From Pseudomonas sp. LP_7_YM (GTDB lineage Bacteria > Pseudomonadota > Gammaproteobacteria > Pseudomonadales > Pseudomonadaceae), in the NCBI RefSeq assembly GCF_004364435.1, contig NZ_SOCT01000001.1, forward strand, positions 868,001-932,000: a DNA stretch of 64,000 nt. The letters run 5' to 3'. Shown here in pieces: positions 56,897 to 64,000 of this stretch (the stretch's first letter is position 1; each line of letters starts with the position of its first letter). Below the pieces are notes generated by a model. That model was given only the letters and a program-made list of their open reading frames with translations. It was not told the origin of the DNA and ran no database searches. A program made the position numbers and the translations under genes.

Positions 56897-58060
56897 ATGA
56901 ACTACCCCACGCTCAATTTCGGCCTCGGCGAAACCATTAACATGTTGCGCGACCAGTTGCAGGCCTTCGTTGCTGCCGAGATCTCCCCGCGCGCAGCACA
57001 GCTCGACAGGGACAATCTGTTTCCCGCCGACATGTGGCGCAAGTTCGGCGATATGGGTCTGCTCGGCATCACCGTCGATGAGCAATACGGCGGTGCTGGT
57101 CTGGGTTATTTGGCTCACGTGGTGGCGATGGAAGAAATCAGTCGTGGTTCGGCGTCCGTCGCGCTGTCCTACGGCGCCCACTCCAACCTGTGCGTCAACC
57201 AGATCAACCGCAACGGTAACCCTGAACAGAAAGCTCGTTACCTGCCCCCATTGATCAGCGGCGAACACATCGGGGCGCTGGCGATGAGTGAACCCAATGC
57301 CGGTTCGGATGTGGTGTCGATGAAACTGCGCGCCGACAAACGCGGCGATCGCTTCGTACTCAACGGCAGCAAAACCTGGATCACCAACGGGCCCGATGCC
57401 CACACTTACGTGATCTATGCCAAAACCGACCTGGAAAAAGGCGCCCATGGGATCAGCGCGTTCATCGTGGAGCGTGACTGGAAAGGTTTCTCACGCGGCA
57501 ACAAGTTCGACAAGTTGGGCATGCGCGGCTCGCACACCTGCGAACTGTTTTTCGACGACGTTGAAGTTCCGGAAGAAAACCTGCTCGGCACCCTCAATGG
57601 TGGGGTAAAGGTGCTGATGAGCGGTCTGGATTACGAGCGCGTGGTGCTCTCCGGCGGACCGACCGGAATTATGCAGGCCTGCATGGACGTCGTTTTGCCC
57701 TATATCCACGACCGCAAGCAGTTCGGCCAGAGCATCGGCGAGTTCCAGTTGATTCAGGGCAAGGTTGCCGACATGTACACTCAGCTCAATGCCAGCCGCG
57801 CCTACCTGTATGCCGTGGCGCAGGCCTGTGAACGGGGTGAAACCACGCGCAAGGACGCCGCTGGCGTCATTCTCTACAGTGCCGAGCGGGCAACCCAGAT
57901 GGCGCTTGACACTATCCAGATTCTGGGTGGCAACGGTTACATCAACGAATTCCCCGCAGGTCGCCTGCTGCGCGACGCCAAGCTCTACGAAATCGGCGCC
58001 GGCACCAGTGAGATTCGCCGCATGTTGATCGGTCGCGAACTGTTCAACGAAACGAAATGA
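56897..58060 (+). CDS. liuA: Isovaleryl-CoA dehydrogenase
   Basis: A 387-residue FAD-dependent acyl-CoA dehydrogenase oxidising isovaleryl-CoA to 3-methylcrotonyl-Co[17 protein letters not shown] and [17 protein letters not shown] are the flavin-binding segments. The catalytic base is E247 in [17 protein letters not shown], the unusual position found in isovaleryl-CoA dehydrogenases. [20 protein letters not shown] closes the active site. It is the first gene of liuABCD, with the LiuR-box promoter and a CA motif at its ribosome-binding site. Confidence 0.95.
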   Translation: MNYPTLNFGLGETINMLRDQLQAFVAAEISPRAAQLDRDNLFPADMWRKFGDMGLLGITVDEQYGGAGLGYLAHVVAMEEISRGSASVALSYGAHSNLCVNQINRNGNPEQKARYLPPLISGEHIGALAMSEPNAGSDVVSMKLRADKRGDRFVLNGSKTWITNGPDAHTYVIYAKTDLEKGAHGISAFIVERDWKGFSRGNKFDKLGMRGSHTCELFFDDVEVPEENLLGTLNGGVKVLMSGLDYERVVLSGGPTGIMQACMDVVLPYIHDRKQFGQSIGEFQLIQGKVADMYTQLNASRAYLYAVAQACERGETTRKDAAGVILYSAERATQMALDTIQILGGNGYINEFPAGRLLRDAKLYEIGAGTSEIRRMLIGRELFNETK

Positions 58061-58154
58061 AGCAGCCACGGGTTTCGCGCGGTAAGCGACGGGCGCAAGC
58101 AGCTCGTGCATGCCGTGACTTCGAAGTGACGACAGCGGTTGGAGCAAGCCTCAC

Positions 58155-59762
58155 ATGACCATTCTGAAAACCCAGCTCAATCCGCGCTCGGCGGAGTTTC
58201 TGGCTAACAGCGAAGCACTGCGCAAGCAGGTTGACGATTTGCGCAACCTTCTTGCTCAGGTCCATCAGGGCGGCGGGCCCAAGGCGCAGGAGCGTCACAC
58301 CTCGCGAGGCAAGTTGTTGCCTCGTGAGCGCATCAATGGCTTGCTCGACAGCGGCTCGCCCTTCCTTGAAATCAGCCAGCTCGCGGCGCATGGCGTCTAT
58401 GGCGAAGACGTGCCGGCAGCTGGCGTCATCGCAGGTATCGGCCGGGTGGAAGGCGTCGAGTGCATGATCATTGCCAATGACGCCACCGTCAAAGGCGGCT
58501 CGTACTACCCCCTGACCGTCAAGAAACACCTGCGCGCGCAAACCATCGCACAGCAGAATCGCCTGCCGTGCATTTATCTGGTGGACTCCGGTGGCGCCAA
58601 CCTGCCGCGCCAGGACGAAGTGTTTCCGGACCGCGAGCATTTCGGGCGGATCTTCTTCAACCAGGCGAACATGAGCGCTCAAGGCATTCCGCAAATCGCC
58701 GTGGTCATGGGTTCCTGCACCGCAGGCGGCGCCTATGTACCGGCCATGGCCGACGAAGCCATTATGGTGCGCCAGCAGGCAACGATTTTCCTCGCAGGCC
58801 CGCCGCTGGTTAAAGCGGCCACGGGCGAGGTGGTCAGTGCCGAAGACCTGGGCGGTGCCGATGTGCACTGCAAGGTGTCTGGAGTAGCGGACCACTACGC
58901 TGAAAGCGATGAACACGCCCTGGCCCTGGCCCGGCGCAGCGTCGCTAACCTCAACTGGCGCAAGCAGGGCGAACTTCAGCGGCGCTCGCCGGCTGCCCCG
59001 CTGTATGCCAGTGATGAACTGTATGGGGTGATTTCCGCCGACCCCAAGCAGCCGTTCGATGTCCGCGAAGTCATTGCGCGGCTGGTCGATGGTTCCGCGT
59101 TCGATGAGTTCAAGGCGTTGTTCGGCACCACGCTGGTGTGCGGTTTCGCTCATCTGCACGGCTATCCGGTGGCGATCCTGGCCAATAACGGCATTCTGTT
59201 TGCCGAAGCCGCGCAGAAAGGCGCGCACTTCATTGAGCTGGCCTGCCAGCGCGGCATCCCGCTGCTCTTTCTGCAAAACATCACCGGTTTCATGGTCGGT
59301 CAGAAATACGAAGCTGGCGGCATCGCCAAGCACGGCGCCAAGTTGGTGACTGCGGTGGCGTGCGCCAACGTGCCGAAATTCACCGTGATCATCGGTGGCA
59401 GTTTCGGCGCCGGCAACTACGGCATGTGCGGACGCGCCTACGACCCGCGTTTCTTATGGATGTGGCCTAACGCGCGTATCGGCGTCATGGGCGGTGAACA
59501 GGCGGCGGGCGTGCTGGTTCAGGTCAAACGCGAACAGGCTGAACGCAGCGGCCAGTCCTTTACCGCCGAACAGGAAGCCTCGCTCAAACAACCGATTCTC
59601 GAGCAGTACGAACATCAGGGTCACCCCTACTACTCCAGCGCCAGGCTGTGGGACGACGGCGTCATTGACCCTGCGCAAACCCGCGAGATTCTTGCACTTG
59701 CCATCAGCGCGGCGCTCAACGCACCTATCGAACCGACCCGCTTCGGCGTGTTCCGGATGTGA
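58155..59762 (+). CDS. liuB: 3-methylcrotonyl-CoA carboxylase beta subunit (carboxyltransferase)
   Basis: A 535-residue carboxyltransferase that moves carboxyl from biotin to 3-methylcrotonyl-CoA. The N-terminal half has [20 protein letters not shown] and [19 protein letters not shown] (first oxyanion hole); the C-terminal half has [19 protein letters not shown] (second) and [19 protein letters not shown] precedes ATG 58155, 94 bp after liuA. It works with LiuD. Confidence 0.95.
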   Translation: MTILKTQLNPRSAEFLANSEALRKQVDDLRNLLAQVHQGGGPKAQERHTSRGKLLPRERINGLLDSGSPFLEISQLAAHGVYGEDVPAAGVIAGIGRVEGVECMIIANDATVKGGSYYPLTVKKHLRAQTIAQQNRLPCIYLVDSGGANLPRQDEVFPDREHFGRIFFNQANMSAQGIPQIAVVMGSCTAGGAYVPAMADEAIMVRQQATIFLAGPPLVKAATGEVVSAEDLGGADVHCKVSGVADHYAESDEHALALARRSVANLNWRKQGELQRRSPAAPLYASDELYGVISADPKQPFDVREVIARLVDGSAFDEFKALFGTTLVCGFAHLHGYPVAILANNGILFAEAAQKGAHFIELACQRGIPLLFLQNITGFMVGQKYEAGGIAKHGAKLVTAVACANVPKFTVIIGGSFGAGNYGMCGRAYDPRFLWMWPNARIGVMGGEQAAGVLVQVKREQAERSGQSFTAEQEASLKQPILEQYEHQGHPYYSSARLWDDGVIDPAQTREILALAISAALNAPIEPTRFGVFRM

Positions 59763-59776
59763 CCCGAGGACTGAAC

Positions 59777-60595
59777 ATGACCGATTTCGAAACCGTCGAG
59801 CTTGAGTACGATCCGCGCGGCTACGTCACGCTTTGGCTTAATCGAGCGGACAAGAACAACGCTTTCAACGCGCAGATGATTGGTGAACTGAACGTCGCCC
59901 TCGAGCGCATCCAGAGCGACGACAATCTGCGTTTCCTTCTCCTGCGTGCGCGTGGCCGGCACTTTAGCGCCGGGGCGGATCTGGCCTGGATGCAGGAATC
60001 TGCCAATCTGGACTACAACACCAACCTGGGCGACGCCCGTGAGTTGGGCGAACTGATGTACAACCTCGCCAAACTCAAATTGCCCTCCCTGGCCGTGGTG
60101 CAAGGGGCGGCGTATGGCGGCGCGTTGGGGCTGATCAGCTGTTGCGACATGGCCATCGGGGCCGACGACGCGCAGTTCTGCCTCTCGGAAGTCCGAATCG
60201 GCCTCGCCCCGGCGGTGATCAGCCCGTTCGTGGTGCAAGCCATTGGCGAACGGCACACACGCCGCTATGCACTGAGCGCCGAGCGTTTCGATGGACTGCG
60301 CGCGCGTGAGATCGGCCTGCTCGCCGAGTGTTACGCCGCCGCCGAGCTTGAAGGACAGGTGCAGCACTGGGTTGCCAATCTGTTGCTCAACAGCCCGCAG
60401 GCAATGCGCGTCAGCAAGGATCTGCTGTGTGAAGTCGGTCACGGCGAGCTAACCCCGGCCCTGCGCCGCTACTGTGAAAACGCAATTGCCCGCATCCGCG
60501 TCAGCCCTGAAGGCCAGGAAGGTTTGCGCGCGTTTTTGCACAAACGCGAACCCGGCTGGCGTGGCGAAAACAACAATAAAGGAGAATCACGTTGA
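59777..60595 (+). CDS. liuC: Methylglutaconyl-CoA hydratase (enoyl-CoA hydratase family)
   Basis: A 272-residue crotonase-fold enzyme hydrating 3-methylglutaconyl-CoA to HMG-CoA. The oxyanion-hole segments are GRHFSAGADLAWMQ and VQGAAYGGALGLISCCDMAI, with the catalytic Glu region AQFCLSEVRIGLAPAVISPF. ATG 59777 (MTDFETVE), 14 bp after the liuB stop and preceded by GAGGA, is preferred over a start at 59759 that would overlap liuB. Its TGA overlaps the liuD ATG by one base. Confidence 0.93.
   Translation: MTDFETVELEYDPRGYVTLWLNRADKNNAFNAQMIGELNVALERIQSDDNLRFLLLRARGRHFSAGADLAWMQESANLDYNTNLGDARELGELMYNLAKLKLPSLAVVQGAAYGGALGLISCCDMAIGADDAQFCLSEVRIGLAPAVISPFVVQAIGERHTRRYALSAERFDGLRAREIGLLAECYAAAELEGQVQHWVANLLLNSPQAMRVSKDLLCEVGHGELTPALRRYCENAIARIRVSPEGQEGLRAFLHKREPGWRGENNNKGESR
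60567..60584 (+). promoter_or_regulatory. Hfq-Crc target motif at the liuD ribosome-binding site
   Basis: AAAACAACAATAAAGGAG places AACAACAATAA directly against the GGAG ribosome-binding site of liuD, inside the last codons of liuC. It is a second CA motif in the operon, implying separate translational control of the biotin subunit. Confidence 0.7.
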
Positions 60596-62559
60596 TGAGC
60601 GGCCCCAACACAATCGCCCTGTCTTCGGTACTGGTCGCCAACCGCGGCGAAATCGCTTGCCGGGTCATGCGCACGGCCAAGGCCATGGGCCTGACGACCG
60701 TTGCCGTCCACAGCGCGACCGATCGTGATGCCCGGCATGTGCGCGAGGCAGACATCGCGGTGAACCTGGGCGGCAGTAAAGCTGCCGACAGCTATCTGCA
60801 GATCGATAAAGTGATCGCTGCGGCTAAAAGCAGCGGCGCCCAGGCGATCCATCCAGGCTACGGGTTTCTTTCGGAAAATGCAGGTTTCGCGCGTGCTGTC
60901 GAGCAGGCAGGCCTGATATTTCTCGGCCCGCCCGCCTCCGCTATCGACGCCATGGGCAGCAAGTCAGCGGCCAAATCGCTGATGGAAACAGCCGGTGTGC
61001 CGCTGGTGCCCGGTTACCACGGCCAAGCACAGGATGCAGGGACATTCAGGGAAGCCGCAGCACGCATTGGCTATCCGGTGCTGCTCAAGGCCACCGCGGG
61101 CGGTGGTGGCAAAGGCATGAAAGTCGTTGAGCGTGATGAGGACCTGGCTGAAGCGCTGGCCTCGGCACAGCGCGAGGCGCAATCTTCCTTTGGCGATTCA
61201 CGAATGCTGGTGGAGAAGTACGTCCTCAAGCCCCGTCACGTCGAGATCCAGGTCTTTGCCGACCAACACGGCCATTGCCTGTACCTCAATGAGCGGGATT
61301 GTTCGATCCAGCGGCGCCACCAGAAAGTCGTTGAAGAAGCCCCTGCCCCGGGCCTCACTCCCGAGTTACGCCGCGCCATGGGTGAAGCGGCCGTCCGCGC
61401 AGCTCAAACGATCGGTTATGTCGGTGCTGGCACGGTCGAGTTCCTGCTAGATGCTCGTGGCGAATTTTTCTTCATGGAGATGAATACGCGCCTGCAGGTC
61501 GAACACCCGGTCACCGAGGCGATCACCGGTCTTGATCTGGTCGCTTGGCAGATTCGCGTCGCCCAGGGAGAGCCACTGCCGATCACCCAGGCACAAGTAC
61601 CGCTCAATGGCCATGCCATTGAAGTTCGGCTGTATGCCGAAGACCCGGCCAATGACTTTTTACCTGCGACGGGTAAGTTGCAGGTTTATCGCGAATCGAC
61701 GCCTGGTTCCGGCCGACGTGTCGACAGCGGCGTTATCGAGGGCGATGAGGTCTCGCCATTTTACGACCCGATGCTGGGCAAGCTGATCGCCTGGGGCGAG
61801 AATCGCGAACAGGCGCGCTTACGACTGCTGGCCATGCTCGATGAGTTCGCCATCGGCGGATTACGCACCAATCTGGCGTTTCTGCGACGGATCATCGCTC
61901 ATCCAGCCTTTGCCGATGCTGAACTGGATACCGGTTTCATCCCGCGTTATCAGGCCGATCTGCTGCCCGCCGCCGAGGCATTACCCGAAGCGTTCTGGCA
62001 AACGGCAGCGCAGGCGTATTGGCAGAGTACCCCGACTCAGGTACGTGAAGATGATCCTCACTCCCCTTGGGCTGGCGCTAACGGGCTGCGTCTGGCGCTG
62101 CCAACCGAGGTGGACATGCATCTTGGCTGCGCTGGTGAAACGCGCAAGGTTCGTTTGCGCAACGCTGCCAGCGATACCCCGCGACTTCAGGGCGATCAGC
62201 TCACCGTCGAGGAAGACGGCGTGCGCACCCGGACGCTGGCAATTCGTCGCGATGACAGGTTGTTTTTGCGTTGGCAGGGCGAGCTGCACATGGTCCACCG
62301 CGTGGACCCCATCGCGGCGGTAGAGGCCAGCCACACTCAGCATGGCGGGCTCAGTGCGCCAATGAACGGAAGCATCGTTCGGGTGCTGGTCAAGATCGGA
62401 CAACGGGTGGAAGCAGGCACGCCACTGGTGGTGCTGGAAGCGATGAAAATGGAGCACAGCGTTCGCGCCGGTCAGGCCGGAACCGTTGCAGCGCTGTATT
62501 GCGCCGAAGGTGAGATGGTCAGCGAAGGGACGGTATTGGTAGAACTAGCCCCGCAGTAA
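60595..62559 (+). CDS. liuD: 3-methylcrotonyl-CoA carboxylase alpha subunit (biotin carboxylase + BCCP)
   Basis: A 654-residue biotin-dependent subunit. Biotin carboxylase comes first (LVANRGEIACRVMRTAKAMG, ATP-grasp KATAGGGGKGMKVV, EMNTRLQVEHPVTEAITG); a linker domain follows; the biotinyl domain at the C-terminus has the biotinylated Lys near residue 618 in LEAMKMEHSV. ATG 60595 and TTG 60592 are both possible starts; GGAG lies 10 or 7 nt upstream. It overlaps the liuC stop and ends the operon. Confidence 0.95.
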   Translation: MSGPNTIALSSVLVANRGEIACRVMRTAKAMGLTTVAVHSATDRDARHVREADIAVNLGGSKAADSYLQIDKVIAAAKSSGAQAIHPGYGFLSENAGFARAVEQAGLIFLGPPASAIDAMGSKSAAKSLMETAGVPLVPGYHGQAQDAGTFREAAARIGYPVLLKATAGGGGKGMKVVERDEDLAEALASAQREAQSSFGDSRMLVEKYVLKPRHVEIQVFADQHGHCLYLNERDCSIQRRHQKVVEEAPAPGLTPELRRAMGEAAVRAAQTIGYVGAGTVEFLLDARGEFFFMEMNTRLQVEHPVTEAITGLDLVAWQIRVAQGEPLPITQAQVPLNGHAIEVRLYAEDPANDFLPATGKLQVYRESTPGSGRRVDSGVIEGDEVSPFYDPMLGKLIAWGENREQARLRLLAMLDEFAIGGLRTNLAFLRRIIAHPAFADAELDTGFIPRYQADLLPAAEALPEAFWQTAAQAYWQSTPTQVREDDPHSPWAGANGLRLALPTEVDMHLGCAGETRKVRLRNAASDTPRLQGDQLTVEEDGVRTRTLAIRRDDRLFLRWQGELHMVHRVDPIAAVEASHTQHGGLSAPMNGSIVRVLVKIGQRVEAGTPLVVLEAMKMEHSVRAGQAGTVAALYCAEGEMVSEGTVLVELAPQ

Positions 62560-62589
62560 ACCCGTAAAAGCGCGCCTGCCTGCGATCAC

Positions 62590-62624
62590 GTCAGATCAAG
62601 CAAAGACGTAACGAGTGATCTGAC
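62590..62624. repeat. Inverted repeat after liuD
   Basis: GTCAGATCA (62590-62598) and TGATCTGAC (62616-62624) form a 9-bp stem with a 17-nt loop. It may be part of the operon's 3' end or a dispersed palindrome. Confidence 0.5.
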
Positions 62625-62661
62625 ACCCCTTGCAGGCATGCGTGATATTCCCGCTACAGGT

Positions 62662-62706
62662 ACGAGTGCGGGTGCGAGAGTCGCCAACCTCGCACTCGTT
62701 ATTTTG
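62662..62706. terminator. Terminator between liuD and the indolepyruvate oxidoreductase gene
   Basis: ACGAGTGCG (62662-62670) pairs with CGCACTCGT (62691-62699), followed by TATTTTGTT. It lies between convergent genes and should end liuABCD. Confidence 0.7.
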
Positions 62707-64000
62707 TTAAGCCGCCACCTCATACAGCTTCGGCAATGCCACTTCCCCACTTAGCAGGCTTTGACGCATGCGTGCAGCCTGCAGGGCCGCCGCCTTCATC
62801 GCGCTTTCCTTTACCTGCCCGTAGCCGCGAATTCGCTCCGGCAGACGTGCCAGGCTCAAGGCTGTGTGACGATTGCCGGGCTTCAGGTGCGCCAGGATCA
62901 ATTCGACATCCGCCACATAGCTGTCGATCAGCTCACGCTCTTGACGCCGCTCCAGGCTACGACCGAACGGATCGAAAGCGGTCCCACGGAGAAATTTGAA
63001 TTTCGCCAGCACGTCGAATGCTTTCAGCATCCAGGGCCCGAAGCTGCGTTTGCGCGGCGTACCACTCTTCGGATCGCGCTTGGTCAGCCAGGACGGCGCC
63101 AGATGAAACTCCAGTCGATAGTCCCCTTCGAACTGAACGTTGAGCTGTTGCATGAACTCGCCGTTACTGTAAAGACGTGCGACCTCGTATTCATCCTTGT
63201 AGGCCAAAAGCTTGAAGTAACTGAACGCAACGGCTTCTGTCAGTGCCAGTGGCTCGCCGGGGAACAGACGACTTTCGACATCACGTACTTCGTTCACCAA
63301 CTGCAGATAGCGCTGGCCGTAGGCCTGGTTCTGGTACTCGCCGAGGATTGTGCTGCTGTGGGCCAGACGTTGGTCCAGCGTCAGCAGTTCAGGCTCCTCG
63401 GTGACCGCCTGTGGATTGGCCGCTGCTTGTACCGCAGGCAGATCGAACGCTGCACGTCGGCCCCAGAGGAAGGCCTGCTGATTCAGATTGACCGCAACCC
63501 CGTTGAGCTCGATGGCCTTTTCTATGGCTGCCGATGTCAGCGGGATCAGGCCCATCTGGAAGGCATAGCCGAGCATGAACAGGTTGCTGGCAATGCTATC
63601 GCCCATCAGCTTGGTCGCAAGATCGGTGGCAGCGATGAAATGGGTCTTTTCAGCGCCGACCGCCTCACGAATGGTCTGCATCATGGCCTCGGCCGGAAAC
63701 TCGGCGTCGGGGTTGCGGGTGAACTCCGCCGTTGGGGTTTGCTGACTGTTCACCACCGCGTGGGATTTGGCGCTGTTGAGCTTGGCAATCGCATCAGGAC
63801 CGGACGCCACCAGCAGGTCGCAGCCCAGCAAAAGGTGCGCTTCCCCGGCAGCTATGCGCACAGCAAACAGATCCTGCTGACGTGCAGCGATCCGAATGTG
63901 GCTGACCACTGGGCCGAATTTCTGCGCCAGACCTGCCTGATCGAGCACGCTGCAGCCCTTGCCTTCCAGGTTCGCGGCATATCCCAGCATCGCGCCGACC
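62707..64000 (-). CDS. Indolepyruvate ferredoxin oxidoreductase, C-terminal part
   Basis: The frame is open past base 64000, so the N-terminus is outside the window; at least 430 residues are seen. This matches the C-terminal third of the large fused (about 1150-residue) 2-oxoacid:ferredoxin oxidoreductases of proteobacteria: the gamma domain (AGEAHLLLGCDLLVASGPDA, SNLFMLGYAFQMGLIPLTSAAIEKAIELNGV) then the DUF6537-type tail (YQNQAYGQRYLQLVNEV, LARLPERIRGYGQVKE). The enzyme oxidatively decarboxylates aryl-pyruvates or related oxoacids to acyl-CoA with ferredoxin. Next to the leucine operon it may feed aromatic or branched oxoacids into degradation. Confidence 0.88.
   Translation of the reverse strand, partial: VGAMLGYAANLEGKGCSVLDQAGLAQKFGPVVSHIRIAARQQDLFAVRIAAGEAHLLLGCDLLVASGPDAIAKLNSAKSHAVVNSQQTPTAEFTRNPDAEFPAEAMMQTIREAVGAEKTHFIAATDLATKLMGDSIASNLFMLGYAFQMGLIPLTSAAIEKAIELNGVAVNLNQQAFLWGRRAAFDLPAVQAAANPQAVTEEPELLTLDQRLAHSSTILGEYQNQAYGQRYLQLVNEVRDVESRLFPGEPLALTEAVAFSYFKLLAYKDEYEVARLYSNGEFMQQLNVQFEGDYRLEFHLAPSWLTKRDPKSGTPRKRSFGPWMLKAFDVLAKFKFLRGTAFDPFGRSLERRQERELIDSYVADVELILAHLKPGNRHTALSLARLPERIRGYGQVKESAMKAAALQAARMRQSLLSGEVALPKLYEVAA

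Overview
The window is a 64 kb stretch of a GC-rich Pseudomonas chromosome. A MuxABC-OpmB efflux operon, a fused TreS/maltokinase in a GlgE operon, a PA4872-type oxaloacetate decarboxylase, phosphatidylcholine synthase, a liu leucine operon and REP-like GGAGCGAGC-TT-GCTCGC repeats all point there. The P. syringae/P. fluorescens side of the genus fits best, but the species cannot be fixed from this sequence alone. There are no rRNA genes, recognisable tRNAs, complete insertion sequences or CRISPR arrays.

Layout. 1-1400: the tail of a DUF1329 gene, a gap without a recognised gene, and a RidA-like gene. 1515-4574: a two-gene hydrolase / metallo-beta-lactamase operon, divergent from a LysR regulator. 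4740-9220: an accessory block with an ImmA/IrrE-type metallopeptidase, a DUF4062 protein, two small proteins around an AT-rich repeat cluster, and a tyrosine recombinase. 9495-14064: oxaloacetate decarboxylase, two gene remnants, a second RidA gene, a frameshifted U32-peptidase-family (RlhA-like) gene and a small secreted protein. 14361-22653: phosphatidylcholine synthase, an Lrp regulator facing a cysteine desulfurase and a C-S lyase, gamma-glutamyltranspeptidase, an MFS transporter and an SH3-domain membrane protein. 23020-30653: the glgE-treS/mak-glgB operon (reverse strand) behind an AlgU-like promoter. 31199-32710: MgtC-like and SDR genes. 32898-41998: muxABC-opmB (reverse). 42208-44878: tpx, a LysR regulator and an aldo-keto reductase. 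44994-50413: tamA-tamB. 50481-54612: an acetyltransferase, exonuclease III, and an acyl-CoA dehydrogenase divergent from a LysR regulator. 54738-62705: the leucine/isovalerate degradation locus. 62707 to the end: the C-terminal part of an indolepyruvate ferredoxin oxidoreductase.

The most interesting region is the 767-bp gap between liuE and liuA. It holds a sigma-54 -24/-12 promoter, an AACAA-rich unstructured stretch with at least five AAnAAnAA motifs, and a 10-bp-stem hairpin about 356 nt downstream of the predicted start. This is the architecture of the CbrB/RpoN-driven Crc/Hfq-sequestering small RNAs (CrcZ/CrcY/CrcX). The liuA ribosome-binding region just downstream carries an exact 16-nt copy (CCTCCAAAAACAACAA) of one of the sRNA motifs, and liuD has a similar site at its own start. 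LiuR-type palindromes lie upstream of liuR and over the liuA promoter. Leucine catabolism here therefore appears to be controlled both by LiuR at transcription and by catabolite repression at translation, with the decoy RNA encoded inside the same locus.
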